A stretch of 64,000 nt of DNA from Lineus longissimus (lineage: Eukaryota > Nemertea > Pilidiophora > Heteronemertea > Lineidae). The notes beneath the pieces are model-generated. The model did not search any database. It was not told where the DNA came from and was given only the letters and a program-made list of their open reading frames with translations. Shown here in pieces: positions 10,237 through 22,839 of this stretch. The translations under genes were made by a program, and so were the position numbers. The DNA is taken from contig NC_088313.1 in assembly GCF_910592395.1 (NCBI RefSeq), forward strand, positions 7,258,501-7,322,500, read 5' to 3'. Numbering within the stretch: the first letter of the stretch is position 1; each line of letters starts with the position of its first letter.

Positions 10237-13200
10237 GGCTTACTGGACTTTGCGCAACGAAACGAAACGAGCGAAATGGGGGAGCGACCATTATGTTTTA
10301 CCCCGGTACTCTAGCCTGAAAATATGTTCGGACCTCGATCGAAGAAGGTACGACAAACAATTAATTAATCAAACCCTTATGAGGTTCATTCATTTGAAGT
10401 AGAGAGGGTAACGTACATTGTATACACAAATTAAACACACACGCAGTGCTTGCATGCATTGCAGAGAACGACTTTTGAGTGATGACCCACACCCACCCAG
10501 GCAGCTGAGACACATGTCTTGTTGGACATGCCTACTAAATAAAAGCATAACTTCATCACACTTTTCGGGGTTGAAAATGTACTCACGTAAATTACCAAAA
10601 TTACATGCCAAATTCGCACATTACCTGTTATTTCTCAAAGCTTGGAAGCTCAAATGTCTGAATGTAGCCTAATGTATGCGCGTAATGTATACTCTCAGCA
10701 AGCGAATAGTTGTGATCGTCGGTTTTTGATACGAATCGTTTCCTGTATGGCCGTTAAGCCGTTGTCTGAATATGATGTGAACCTGTTTACCGTTCAATGC
10801 TGCTCCCTGTGCCGCTGTACCCGCAAATGTTCAATGAACAAAATGCTGATAATGACTTACACGGCTTGTGTTCGCATCGTAAACATAGTCAGTCAGTTGG
10901 CCGCGCCCCCGTTCGCAGCGCCAAAAGAGCGTTTCTCTCTGCGTTGCGCTGCTACTGTCACCTATCGGTAAAAATTTGATACTAATTCGCGCCATATTTG
11001 TGGCAGAGACTAAAACCTCTGTAGCATGCACGACTGTTCGGGGAGAGCGATTGATCAAAGATGGCGAAATTGTTCGTTATTGAAAGAAAAAATTGGTGTT
11101 TATTTCATCAAATTCCAAGCAAAATCAACCGAGTTTGATCAATTTTTCGAAATATGATATTTTCGCAATCTTCGCTGAACATACCTCACTCAAAGATATT
11201 TTCCAGCTTTGCGGCGATATTTGGTAAATTGATTTTTTGCGAAGTGGTTGACCAATCCTAAATGAATTCATATCTTTTAAAACATTTGAGCACCCGGTTT
11301 CCTAAATATTTCTTTTTTGGCACTTAATTTGGTGATTTTTCGAAGAAATCTCATTAATATTTATGACGTTTTGGATCACGTGATGTTAATCAAGCCGTTT
11401 TTCGCGGCAATTGCGTGCACGACGCGATATTGTAAAAATATTTTAATGCACAGCGTGTCTCAAAAAAATTGTGGTTAAAAGTGAGAATGGCATGATGGTA
11501 GCCTGTTTGAGTTCTGTTGATGAATATGCTTAGTCTGACTATAATTTCTACAACTTGTGGCCAAATGACCAGATGATTTTGAGCCTTTTGATAAAGCTAC
11601 TGGTAGAATAGTCGTCAGAAATGTCAGAGCGACAGTGACTGAGTGAGTGTTATGTTATTGTTATGCTATGAGACTGGAGGTATGTCATGTGTTCCACCAT
11701 ATCGTCATTGATATTGACCAGGAATACTATCGATTTGTGTGGATGTGCTCAAACAGTAAAGCATGAGCCATGATGCTTCACTTCCGAAAAGATCCAGGTG
11801 ACTGAGATGTCAACTACTGTTGGGCAATCCGGCTGATTCTTCAGAAATTTCTCTGTATATCCTCTGTGAAAATAAACTTTCTCATAATGATATATCTTTT
11901 GTTTGTTTGGTAATTTTAGTTGCCTATGTTTAGGCACTTTTTTGCCAGATTTGCCTGTAAAAGGCTGCCATAGTTCAGGAAAAGAAATCATATACACATT
12001 ACAATGTGGATCTTCACGGTCCAAAACACCAGGGCCTACTAGGTGACATGGCTCAATAATAGGCATTGTCTGGTAATTTTGGACGACCTTTGGATGGATA
12101 GTTTATTTTCCCTGACCGTGGCCTGGGTCTGAACGGGCTTCCAAGCCATCAATGATGCTTATAAAGCCGGGAATAGCCTCATCAGTACCCCCACAAGAGT
12201 TATTTTGTGCCAGACATCGCGCACAGAACTTGCCATGATCTCATTTTTAGAGTTGCTGTATCAGTCAGTAAAAGATAATACCAAAAAGTTGATAAAGTAT
12301 GTAATTTGAGCAGCATGACCAATGCCAGTGTTAAAGGTGTAAACTTAACCTATTACAGGACATCTTCCTGCAAGACTGTGATTGGTTTAACTTGAAGTTT
12401 GTCATCAATTTGACTGTTGTAATTGTACATCCAGGCTGTTGTCATTCAGGAAAAATCTGCTTTATCTTTCAGCTAATACTTTCACTTCTCCAGTCAATCG
12501 GGTTTGATGAACATGTCAAGCTGTTGAATGGTGTAAACAATCATTAGCAAATAACGTCACGAATGAAAATAAGTTTGATTCCTTCCACTTGAAAAGTTCA
12601 ACAGCACCACTTGCAAGAATTTGAATTTGGCATTGTGTTTTACACCCTTCAACAATTGACTGTCTGTTTGTTATTGGTGTTCTTGTTTCAATGTTAGCGT
12701 TTCACTGTTAAAGAGTTTCAAGATGCAGAAGAGAGGATTAGTTATCTTTAATGTTAAGTTTCTTCTTTGCATCATTTTGTCATTAAATTTGGGCAATGGT
12801 GGTCTCATGAAAGGAGGGATGGGACGGCAGGATGGGCTATTGGACAAGTTTTCATAATCAGTATTCTAGAACACGTTTTGTAGCGATGGTGGCGATCCTA
12901 GTGTTCGGGCCTCTTCGGCTCAACTTCGGGTGTGGTCGGAACCTAAATCCGGCTGCAACATTTTCTGACAAAAATCAGAGGCAACTTAAACGTATTTTCT
13001 AGCCGTGCGGCAGAAATAATCATTTTTACTATCTTGTTATTCAGTCAAAGATACATATAACAATAAATATCAGTCATTACTTCTGAGCACGCGCGATGTT
13101 CTTGATGAGTTAGGTGCATTTATTCAACAAAATTACGTGAAAAAATTGCAAATTTTCGGGCGACGACCGCTGTTCAAAGTCACGTAAACAGCAAACCTCA

Positions 13201-13598
13201 GGACTTTTTACACTTTTTTCTTAATGAAACTACGAATTAATGTTTCATCTAGAATAATATGTTCCGTTTACATGTCATTCAGAAAGATTTTGGCAAGTTT
13301 AGGATCGATTTCCGACTTCATATTTTTCACGCCAAAATGTACGCGATAATGAGCTCGTAATGATATGCAGTGACGTCATAGCGCAGAGAGAATTACGCGG
13401 AAATGGGGCCGCGGCCAACTGACTGTAGTGGTACCCGGGTAAACTGTCTTTGCGTTTGGCCTAATTTTACAACGATTACTCCCCATGTAACAACGATCTA
13501 GGATGGACAGGCTGTGTATTATGAATAGGAAAAGTCACCTAGGGACCGTTGCGTAGAATATATTTTTTGGCGAAATATTGCGCAAAGTCCAGTAAGCC
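10237..13598. mobile_element. TIR element inserted in LINE-A (9-bp target duplication)
   Basis: A 3,362-bp element with 21-bp perfect terminal inverted repeats starting GGCTTACTGGACTTTGCGCA. The flanks are GCAAAGCTT (10228–10236) and GCAAAGCTC (13599–13607), a 9-bp duplication with one difference. Removing the element restores the LINE-A frame (NAAELC joined to IPISRF). No transposase was recognised; most of the interior is the nested element 10890–13425. An 8–9-bp duplication would fit a Mutator- or Merlin-like origin, not established. Confidence 0.75.
10890..13425. mobile_element. TIR element nested within the 10237–13598 element
   Basis: The ends are CAGTCAGTTGGCCGCG at 10890 and its complement ending at 13425. 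TAGT flanks both sides (10886–10889 and 13426–13429), a possible 4-bp target duplication. A 105-codon ORF at 11749–12066 (minus) is not recognised and may be fortuitous or a captured exon. Superfamily unknown. Confidence 0.6.
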
Positions 13599-13607
13599 GC
13601 AAAGCTC

Positions 13608-14042
13608 CGCCGCGTTCACCATCGCATTTATGATATCCTTGCTGTAATACTTGTCTACCTCATCACTTGAACATACGATATCGGGTTTAAGCACTGGTAG
13701 TTTGGCTTTTAGAATTGTCCGATATTGTTCGATTTTACTGAAATCCGACCGGATACAACGTGCCCAATGGAGTTTTATGCGTTTCGAGCGTTTGACATTA
13801 ACATGATTTGCAGTGGAGCCGGTACCATCACTGTCTGCGCGTGTGTAGGGCTTTATTACCGAGAATACTGGTAGATGATCGGACGTGTTTAAAGCTTCGT
13901 CCTCGATAACTTCATTGTCTTTTGAGCATTCTAACATCACCGAGTTCACACAGATATGGTCTATAAGAGTCTTGTTGGAGCCGTCATACGGATCAAATGT
14001 GAAGTTTGGCCCTTTACAGCAAGAGCTGACCGAGATGGAGAA
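13608..14042 (-). pseudogene. LINE-A endonuclease, C-terminal part
   Basis: The minus strand reads FTFDPYDGSNKTLIDHICVN followed by NTSDHLPVFSVI, the LINE apurinic-endonuclease ending with the SDH-type catalytic motif, and then a linker ending NAAELC. It continues from 22840–23427 across the Harbinger insertion and into 9952–10227 across the other insertion. Confidence 0.85.
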
Positions 14043-14456
14043 CAGGCGCCTATATCATAAAGATTTTTAATGGGGTTCCATTATAGTACTTTAATGGAAG
14101 GATTTAAGTCCACGGTAATGGCACTCCATTAGATCGTTTCATAAAGCGGTTTTATCGTGCCATTCCATTAACATTAGTGGACCGTAGATTCTACGGTGTA
14201 CTACTTTGAGCATACATTAAAATGTGTTCGAACGCCGCGTCGTATTTGACACATTGTGTTATGATGATTAAGTGCAAAGTAAAGAAGTGTTACCAAGTCA
14301 TCAGTTTATCTGTTTAGGCTCTTATCGATGTTATGCAGCTTCACGTGTAAATTTTCTGCCAGCTATAAAAGGCCTCAAGCGAACCACTGTGTCCTCTGTC
14401 CTCTATCAACTGTGTCCTGTGCCTAGTCGCTGTCGAGACGTTGTACTTGTAACAAC

Positions 14457-15818
14457 ATGCCGAGACCACGAGGGAAGAATTGGACTGAGGTCGAAATGAA
14501 TATTCTGATTGAATATTATTCCGAGCATTATTCGATTTTGACTGCCCAATTTTGCCCATCTAACACACTTGACAAAAAAACCCGACTATACGATGTAAGT
14601 ACACTGTTTTAAAAGTTGTGCATTAATTTGTAATTCATTAAAATAATATAACGGCACCGTATAGTGTCCCGAATACTGTCGCCAGTTCAACTACCCTTCC
14701 AAATAAGTTAAAAATTGTAACTTCAATGACAGCATCCAAGAAAGTCATTCTGTAAGATATGCTGGATCTTGCGGCTCATGTTGGATTGATGCACTTTTAC
14801 AGTTCCTTTGATTATGTGCTTTCAGGCTCTACATGCCGCCATCAACGTGGAGGGCAACAATAGGGACATAGACAACATAAAGTCAAAGTGGAGCAATGAA
14901 ATGACGAGGGTGAAGAAGGCGTTAACATCCGCACTGTCAAAGGCCAAGGGAGCACGGACAAAGACCGGAGGAGGAAAAGCCGAAGTGGAGATAAATGAAC
15001 TTATCGATAATTTCTCTGCTCGAGACAAGAAAATCGCCCTGCTGATCCCCCCTGAGATGTACTGCGGTAGGTAAGCATATCATTATTAGACAGTTATCCT
15101 TCTTTTCCCACTCATCGTAACTTGTCATTCAAGCAGAACATATCAGGAATACATGATGACGTTGGGTTTACAGTTAAATTTGAGTTTCATGATTGATTGC
15201 AAAATTTAGATTTACATGTATTGGTACATGCTGCCTCCGAAGAATGATTTAGTTATGCGCAAAAATGGCCGAGTCATTTAACATGCCGAGGCACATGAGC
15301 ACTGACTACAATAGGATTCCTTAATTGCAGCACCCGCAGTAACAAGAAACTTAAATTTTTCAGGAATTGATAATGCCCCTGGTGACAACTTACAGTTCGG
15401 GCCCTCGAAACTTAAGCGACCAATGTGTGACGATACATCTGATGATGACTCAGCGATGGTTGTTGAGGTACCGACCGTAAAAAAGAAATCGCCCAGTGCA
15501 TGTTGCTTAAAGGCACCCCCCTTGAAGGAGAAACGATCTCTCGCTTCTAAAGGTGAGGCAGACGTTAATGATCCAATCCTTAAGATTGAGATGGAAAGGC
15601 TGGAAGTTGAAAAAGAGAGACTTGCAGTTGAAAAGAAAAGGTTGGCATTAGAGGAGCAGCGTCTGGCCCTGGAAGTGTCTAAGACACCGTTTAATCAATT
15701 TTATATCCCACAGTACGGAGATTCGTCCTCGGTATTAGGGGTAGTAGCTTCTCCACAGGTTGATACGTCTTCTGTTTTAGTAGCTTCACAACCGTCATGC
15801 CAATACACTAGTTTATGA
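14457..15818 (+). CDS. Harbinger Myb/SANT-like DNA-binding protein (3 exons)
   Basis: Predicted exons are 14457–14594, 14826–15066 and 15364–15818, giving 277 aa. Exon 1 starts MPRPRGKNWTEVEMNILIEY, a trihelix/SANT-like motif; donor GTAAGT at 14595, acceptor TTTCAG at 14825. Exon 2 completes the domain (DIDNIKSKWSNEMTRVKKAL) and ends at donor GTAGGT. Exon 3 starts after TTTTTCAG at 15363, reads in phase and holds an acidic patch and a charged helix with LEVEKERLAVEKKRLALEEQ. In PIF/Harbinger elements this partner helps the transposase bind DNA and enter the nucleus. No stop or frameshift is seen in these exons. Confidence 0.8.
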
Positions 15819-15843
15819 ATTTATTGTGCATCTGTTGCTGTGA

Positions 15844-16058
15844 TTAAGGGTTGGCTATAGGCACCAACATTTTGGCTAGAACTTGAAATCTTAGAGCAAT
15901 TAGAACTCCCATCATTTCATGGATGGGATGCAGTTCTTTGTTTTCCAGTGAACTGTGTCCCATCCTTGAAATTGGTATTCACATCATTTTGAAGGAGTTC
16001 GAATTGCTCTAAGATTTCAAGATGAGCCAAAATGGTGGTGCCTATAGCCAACCCTTAA
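15844..16058. mobile_element. Palindromic MITE with TTAA target duplication
   Basis: 215 bp including TTAA at both ends, with inverted arms starting GGGTTGGCTATAGGCACCA; most of the element is palindromic. The TTAA target fits Kolobok or piggyBac-type MITEs. Confidence 0.85.
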
Positions 16059-16775
16059 AGGTTTAAATGATGCTCGGACTTTCAAAACTGCCAAGTCTTT
16101 AAGTGTCAGTCCATGATACCACCATGCAGAGGGTGGCAAGGTGGGGGTCAACCGTTTTTAACGAGATTAGGTATGCAAGATCCTTCCACTAAGACATCAT
16201 TACACAGCAATTGATGACTCTCAAAAATCACTAGCAACCGAGTTAGGGGCAGGCCTAGTTAGGGGGCTTGTTTTAGCTTTTTTCCCCCTATTTTTGTGTA
16301 TTTTTGGGTCAATGTTGGGCACTCCTGCAGAGCCTAAAAAAAATAGCTGGATTTTCCCCCTTTGCATGATGGAAGTATTTGATGAGATCTTCCATTCTGC
16401 AACAGGTCATTGAGTAACACTTCACACTTTGGTCGTGCTAGGCCTAGTAATTATGCATACCTAGGGGCAGTGCTTAGGAAGAGCTCTCTATCGACGCTCA
16501 TATCTCCAACACTGCAGGTCTTTGAATGCTGTGGCTTGCACATGATAAAGGTAATGATACCTACTTTCAAAATCAGAAATAAAATTTCCGGCCGCTTTTA
16601 CTGTTTTCCCAGGATAAACCAAGGAAAAAGTGCTATTTTCCACCAAAATGACACTCATTGGCTAGTGCTGCCACCTTGTGTACACTTGATGAATTATAAA
16701 ATAAATGCATAATGAACACATAATTTATGCTTGGTGCTGGCCATGAGGATTAGTAGTTACTGTCAACCACCATTT

Positions 16776-17144
16776 CCCCCCCCCCCCCCCCCATGCCTAG
16801 GCCTACTAACCTATTTTAAGTAGGCCTACCGGTAAATAACTCCACTTGCATTTTTCCCCCCAAAAAAGAACAAGCTCATCACTACAAATTTGCCCTTGAT
16901 GAAAGCCCTTTGGGGAATTGGGCCCCATAGGTCCTGAAATGCTGATTTGAATTTCAAATAACATTTCGGCCTTGGCCTACCTGATGGCAACGTAATTGAA
17001 TAAGCTACATGTAGGCCTTCTTACAGTCCGAAAACCTAAAGAAACCCCCATGTTGGTGAGGATGCTAATGTTGACCCATTCATTAGCCTGTGTCATGCTG
17101 CCAGAGCATGTTGTAAGGGTTGGACCCCCCCCCCCCCCCCCCCC
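16776..17144. repeat. Poly-C tracts
   Basis: Two homopolymer C runs, at about 16776–16792 and 17125–17144, with no gene in between. Confidence 0.9.
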
Positions 17145-19008
17145 ATGGCTAAGGCACCTGAAGGGCATGTGGTATGACCTACTAATACATCTTTATCAAC
17201 CCATGCAGGGATCATCCTGTTACTAAGAACCTTGCAGAAGTGCTCATTTCACATACTAGTAACACCTTCCATTGCTAAGGAGCCAATTGACCAAAGGTGC
17301 AGTTCCTACTGTAATTACTGTTTGATGAGGACAACCCTGCAGTTGGCTGCACCGTCAGAGTACTGCTATTGGAAGTTTTTAGCTCCTTAGTTGGCGGTGA
17401 AATGTTCTCCTGGAGTTGCTCTAGCATTGGCTAAATTGTACATATACATGTACTGGAATGGAGAAGTTTTTCATGAACTGAGTTACAGTACTGTCCAGTC
17501 CCTTAGGAGAGATCACAACTTTCCAAATGCTACACTTGTACCTGTCTGCAGAGGACAGTGCTGCCACCTAAGAAGCAGGGACACCTAGCAGGGACAAGCT
17601 AATATAATGATACATAGAAAAAAGGCTATTTTGCAGACAATAGCCAAACCACTACTAACCACTACTAGGGAGGGACCAATACTAGTAACACCTCATTTAC
17701 GGTACTACATGTCAGGCCCAAGTGCAGGATAGTATCAGGAGAGAGTCCCACTTTCCAGTAGCAGGCTTGGTTGTTCAAAACTGACATTAGTGCTACTAAG
17801 TATACTGACATTAAAAATCTATCTTGGCATTTACAATTGTTTACTGAAAGCCAAAGTTCAAATTTATCCCAAGATATCGCTATAAAATCATTTTTTAACC
17901 AAGCCCCGCATTTTACCTGATGAACCATCCGCTAGAAATACTAGAACATCAAATCTGGATGTACTTCATATTGCAGGTTATGTTAGTCAAGGGAGACAAA
18001 AACACAGCATGTAACAGTTTTAGGAAATTCACCATGTATTTTTTTTAGAAAAAGAGAGATGTATTGTAGAATGCGAACAATGCATTTGCAATCAATGGCG
18101 TGGAAAATCTCAGGTCAAGCCTGATGAATGTACATCCAATAAAGTCGTACCCTTTCATTCTAAATCAAGAATTCTTGATGTGTAGCTGACAACTTTCACT
18201 GGGCTAATTCTGCCCAGTCATGACTCAAAGACCAACATTTCAGAAAATCTGTCTCCACCCTCTTATCATTTCTCTCTCCAAGCTCAAGAGTGCTTGACCA
18301 GCAGTCCTTATGATACTGTTGCAACAACATTACCCATCAAATTAGCCCTTCTGTCCTGTCTGCTGGGTTTTCTAAGGCGTCGGCTGGTTGAACAGAGGAA
18401 GAGGCAACAGCGGACTGAAAAAAGATATTGATGGAGAATCAGGTTTGGCTTAGAATCCCTCATTGCCAAGGAGATGGGAGCCAGAATGGCATCAAGGTTT
18501 TCAGCTTAGTCCCTCCTCTCTCATCAGTGACCTTCTTACATGTAAGTCAGTCGCTGCAGGCAGAATTAACCAATATTCACTTTGGCTTGCCCCGAATCTT
18601 CTCCCCTTTTTTTTCATTCAACTCACCTCTGTATCCATGGGTGCTGGTTCTACTTCTGGTTCTACATTTGCCACAGATACTCGATGTTTAGCCTCACATC
18701 CTTTACACAGAGCTGAAAAGGCACCCGATTATGGGGGTAATGATAATATGATGTGCAATATAATAGTGTGAGGACATGATGATGATGATAGACTTGTTTT
18801 GATAATGCGACCGGCCATGCTGATTTTGTACGGCAGTGAAGCATCACCTCCAGTGGCACTGGCAGGGAATCATAACTGGGACTTCCTGATCATCAAGCCA
18901 AGGCTCCAATCAACTTTCTAGGAAGAACACAAGTGAAGTGGTAAATCGTTATCACTCAGTTGGTTTTGCACCAAAGTTAGGTTTCATTACAGGCCTACTG
19001 CTTCTTTT

Positions 19009-19512
19009 CTACTTTAGTGATTTTGAGACTGATCCCTTACCTGAGCCAACTGGGACAAAAACTCCCCACTTGATGTATAATTCCCGAGACATCACTCGAT
19101 AAACTGAACCACCATCTTTTCTGGGCTTCTGACTTGTTTTAGAGGGTTGATGAAGTGGGTGCTGGCATCTCCTTTGCTGATTCCATGATAAACTCAACTT
19201 GTATCGGTGGTTCGGGCATATTGTGGTGTCCAGAACTGGAGAACTCATATCAAACACGCCAGCACGAAGTGCTATGAGCTCCCATTCACTTTTGACTTGA
19301 CTGGCTTTCCTGGAGGACATCCAACGCATCAAATGGGTGTGCACGTCCTTCTTACATTGTTTCAAGGGGATCACACTCTTGTCATTGGGGTATGAAGCGT
19401 CAGTACCACACTCGATATCCTTGGATATGACAGCAAATCCACATTTCAACTGTGATTTTTCAGGTTCCATTTTCAATAGACTATCACACAATGTACACGT
19501 GCATGTACACAA
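19009..19512 (-). CDS. Unrecognised ORF with Cys/His motif in the TTAA element
   Basis: A 167-codon ORF. The central part ICPNHRYKLSLSWNQQRRC followed by QHPLH looks like a zinc-binding module (C-x2-H ... C-x2-P-x-H). The first codons (MCTCTCTLCD) are from a simple repeat, so the true start may be MEPEKS or an upstream exon. It may be one exon of the TTAA element's own gene. Function unknown. Confidence 0.35.
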   Translation of the reverse strand: MCTCTCTLCDSLLKMEPEKSQLKCGFAVISKDIECGTDASYPNDKSVIPLKQCKKDVHTHLMRWMSSRKASQVKSEWELIALRAGVFDMSSPVLDTTICPNHRYKLSLSWNQQRRCQHPLHQPSKTSQKPRKDGGSVYRVMSRELYIKWGVFVPVGSGKGSVSKSLK

Positions 19513-19530
19513 TGCATTGTAACTGTAACT

Positions 19531-19914
19531 GTTGTTGTTGTTGTTGTTGTCGTTGCTGGTGTTCGTTTCCGCCTAGACCGCTAAGCCTCCACAGGGGTAA
19601 TAAAGGCCTCTAGGTTGTTTGAGGGAGTGTGTGGGAGGGGCAAGGGAGAGGGGGTTCACTAACATCTAATATGTCAAGTCAAGAACTTAGTGAGCCCCCC
19701 TTTAGGTCGGGGGAGCTCCCCCGAACCCCCCTACGAGCATACGTTAAGTGCAAGCTCTAACAACTACAGCTGTTACAATGGGGGACACCCCCCAAACCCC
19801 CCTCCGTCGACATAGGTTTTTACCAGTGCGTTGGGGGGAAGCTCCCCCCAAACCCCCCGGTGGACAGTCAACTAGCCCTTCTGTGTCATACTGCTGGAGG
19901 GGGGGGGGGGGGGG
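19531..19914. repeat. TTG microsatellite and poly-G tract
   Basis: A (TTG)n run at 19531–19550 and a poly-G run at 19899–19914 separated by C/G-rich low-complexity DNA. Confidence 0.9.
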
Positions 19915-19999
19915 CGATGGGACCATCCATATAGTTCCTTCCGACACATTTTTGTTTTGGTAATGTAATACATTGTGATTGTCCTTATTCACGGGAATC

Positions 20000-20142
20000 G
20001 GGCGTTTCCAGTGATATACGACACAAATAGGTTGTCCTCATGCATTCACTTTGGAAACACATTTTAAAATAGATGTTACGTCCTGTTAATGGGGCACGTC
20101 ATCATCGCGTACATTTGGGAAAAACTCCCTAACGAGACCGGA
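20000..20142 (+). repeat. Dispersed repeat, copy 1
   Basis: This matches 54560–54690 in direct orientation: 'atcgggcgtttccagtgata', 'ttttaaaatagatgttacgt' and 'catcatcgcgtacatt' are shared, with a small internal insertion here. Confidence 0.75.
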
Positions 20143-21551
20143 GCAGACGGCTGAAAGTAGTTTAATTATTGGCCGCTAGGGTGCAGAATGTCGCTCACCC
20201 GAATTTTTCACGCAACTTTTGCTAAATAGAGCTAGTTCTAGTTTGTGATTCATTTTGATACTTCAGATTTGGGCAGAAGACCAATATAACTTAGTCGTCA
20301 GTGTGGTTTTAAGCTGGAAAAACGTATTTGTTTTTCTTAAAGTGCCTTTTTTGGACGGGTGTGTGCGATTGTTTTGTTTTTATGTCACGTGACCTCGATC
20401 ATGTCGACACAAAATTGAAATAAACCACCCTTTTCTGTCATTATTTAGGACGGATATTTCTCTAATAAAAATATTAATATAATTGGCCAATTTCTTAGGC
20501 ATATGATGTAGCGAATTCCCATGAAGATTTAAATTAATTTAAATTAATTTCAACAAATGGGATAGCAACCACCACCGGAAGATCGCGGAGAAATCGGTAA
20601 ACTCAACGGAGTTAATTCAGAAAAATACCAAAAAAAATTGTTTGTAGGTTATACAATAGTTACTCTCTTTATTTCTAATCAAATCAGTATATACTCCCAC
20701 ACACACGTGTATCTTAAGAGCCCCTCCTAAAGGGGGGCTTAAAAATGTAATTTTATTTGGAAAGCATGTGTATTTCGTCAGTTATCTGAGGGAATGGGCA
20801 AAAAATGGGCACCAGTGAGAAGGGCGCGACTCGACCCCCTCACCGGAAAACCGTAAGGGCGGCCGGATTTTTTTCTTTTGCAAATTAAAAAACAGCATTC
20901 TGACTTCCTTACCTGGAAGTGGCATCACCTAAAAAACTGCAGTGTTGGAGCTAAAGGAGAGTTAAAATTGCCTTTTTACTGAAATTTGAGATTGCATTGT
21001 TTTTGGGACGTACTGTACCTGTCATTAAAATGAACCTGGGGCAAAACAAAAGGCATGAAAAGGTAGCTCAGATCATGTACTTTCAATTTCAATAGGCGGT
21101 GTTTAGTGATAATTCTGTTTGATGCACGAAAATTGACAAAAGACTTAGCCTATTTTGAGGGATAATGCATGTTTTTTTAAAAGGAAAATGAGTAGGAAAT
21201 GGTTAACAGCCGTACACCAAAACTGTGGGGCTATTTTCGAAACCAATCCACCAGCCTTCATAGTACCCTAGGACAGGTCTGTGGTAGAAATTAGAACTAG
21301 ATCTGTTGACCCCCCACCTTGCCACCATTTGCATGATCCTGCATGGTGGTATCATGGACTGACACTTAAATGTTCAAGACAATTAACTGAATTTATTGTG
21401 CCTCGTTTGTATATTTCGTACACCTCGACAGTCCATCTCTACAGTCACTGATGTAATTATAAAATAAACAAGTTTCCTGGATCAACACCAGTTGCCATTT
21501 TATTCAATAAGACTGTCATTTATCATGGCGTCACCTTCGTGTGTCCGATAA

Positions 21552-22589
21552 TCAGCGGAGAGTGTCTATGGTATCCTGGCGTATCTGATTTCCTGTCATA
21601 TCACGGTACCTTTCAGGAAAATCATCATCTCCGGCATCGCTATCGCTGTCGGAATCATCCGAATCATCGGAATCCTCTACAATTGGTATATTGCTTCGGA
21701 CTGCGATGTTGTGGAGAACACAGCAAGCTTGAATTATCAAGCAGGCTTTGTCAGGGGAATATTGCATTTCCTTACGCAGGCATCTAAAACGTTGCTTTAA
21801 AACACCGTTGCACCTCTCAATCACGTTCCTAGCTTTGATCTGCCTCCTTTGGTAGCGCCTTTCTTCGATGGATTGAGCAGCTCCATTTGCAAAAGGTGTC
21901 AGCAACCATCTTTTTGAAGGATAACCAGAATCCCCCAGCAACCATCCGTTTGGTAGGTTGCGTTCAAATGCTTGGCCCAGAGCGGAGCTGTGTAGTATGA
22001 AGACGTCGTGCGATCATCCAGGATATTTTGCCACACAGTTATTTATGATCATGTTCCAGTCACAAACCAGCATCACGTTGATGCTGTGGAAGCCTTTACG
22101 GTTTACATAAACATGCTCATTAATGGACGGCTTTTTGATGCGAGAGTGCGTGCCATCGATAGCGCCAATCACTCGTGGGAACCTAGCCATCTCGTAAAAC
22201 AGTGTCTTCACCTTTTGCAAATCATTCTCGAAGTACACATGCTCATTAATGCGGGCGGATAGTGCAGTGGACACCGCACGAATGCATCTCCCAGCCGTTG
22301 GGATACTTATATGGTGAATGTCGCCAACGGATGACTGATTGATACCATGCGCGTAAAACCGCAGCGCAGCACACACTTGCAGTGACACTGGTAGAGCTTG
22401 ATTCCTGCCCGTAGGATGTTGTATATCATTGGCTAAATCCCGACAAATATCAACACAAATAGCTTTAGGAAATCGATACCGCTTCAAGAAAAGGTATTCC
22501 GGCATTGAATCAAGGGGGTTAAATTGATCCCGAAATAATCGTTCTCGATGTATTGCCCGCCTCCGACGTCCTTGGATCAAGCGCAACAT
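21552..22589 (-). pseudogene. HARBI1-type Harbinger transposase with one in-frame stop
   Basis: A 346-codon frame on the minus strand. The N-terminal part (22014–22589) has the helix-turn-helix region and first catalytic Asp in RVIGAIDGTH. The C-terminal part (21552–21941) has the second Asp in LLGDSGYP and the catalytic Glu in RNVIERCNG, then VLHNIA and an Asp/Ser-rich tail. A single TGA at 22014–22016 interrupts the frame after AKYPG; the frame is otherwise open through SHDVFILHSSALG. All three DDE residues are present, so inactivation is recent or a sequencing difference. Confidence 0.85.
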
Positions 22590-22839
22590 TCCGTCTCTAC
22601 TCCTGTCGAACTCCGGCAGCCAAATGACGACTAAAGGTACTCCAACCTTCCATTAGATTTGTGGCTGCCCTATTAGTAAAAACCAGGATAAAAGCACTAC
22701 CTGAAACGCTGCTTAATGTTACCATTAACCTAGATATTTTAAAAGCACCTTCTTGATATGCCCTGCTCGTAAAGTGACCCTCATTAAGATGCCATTAGCC
22801 CTAATGGAACAATATTAGGCTTTATGATATAGGCGCCAG

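Larger units (their letters stand above)
16103..21365. mobile_element. TTAA-flanked TIR element inside Harbinger
   Basis: TTAA at 16099–16102 and 21366–21369 flanks inverted ends starting GTGTCAGTCCATGATACCAC; about 60 bp of each end match with a small indel (near 16130 and 21340). The interior has homopolymer C/G tracts, a TTG repeat and a 167-codon ORF at 19009. The target and size fit a Kolobok-like element. No transposase catalytic core was recognised. Confidence 0.75.
14046..22836. mobile_element. PIF/Harbinger transposon with nested insertion
   Basis: Terminal inverted repeat GCGCCTATATCATAAAG at 14046–14062, with its complement ending at 22836, and a 3-bp target duplication CAG (14043–14045 and 22837–22839). 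It carries the two expected genes: a Myb/SANT-like protein (plus) and a HARBI1-type transposase (minus). Removing the nested TTAA element (16103–21365) leaves about 3.5 kb, a normal Harbinger length. The empty site restores the LINE-A endonuclease frame (NGANL joined to FSISV). Confidence 0.9.

Noticed and set aside
11749-12066. 105-codon ORF as a real gene
   Set aside because: No motif, splice signals or homologue recognised; kept only as a note in the nested element entry.
22014-22016. Selenocysteine or readthrough TGA in the Harbinger transposase
   Set aside because: No reason to expect recoding in this family, and no adjacent element was seen; a nonsense mutation is simpler.
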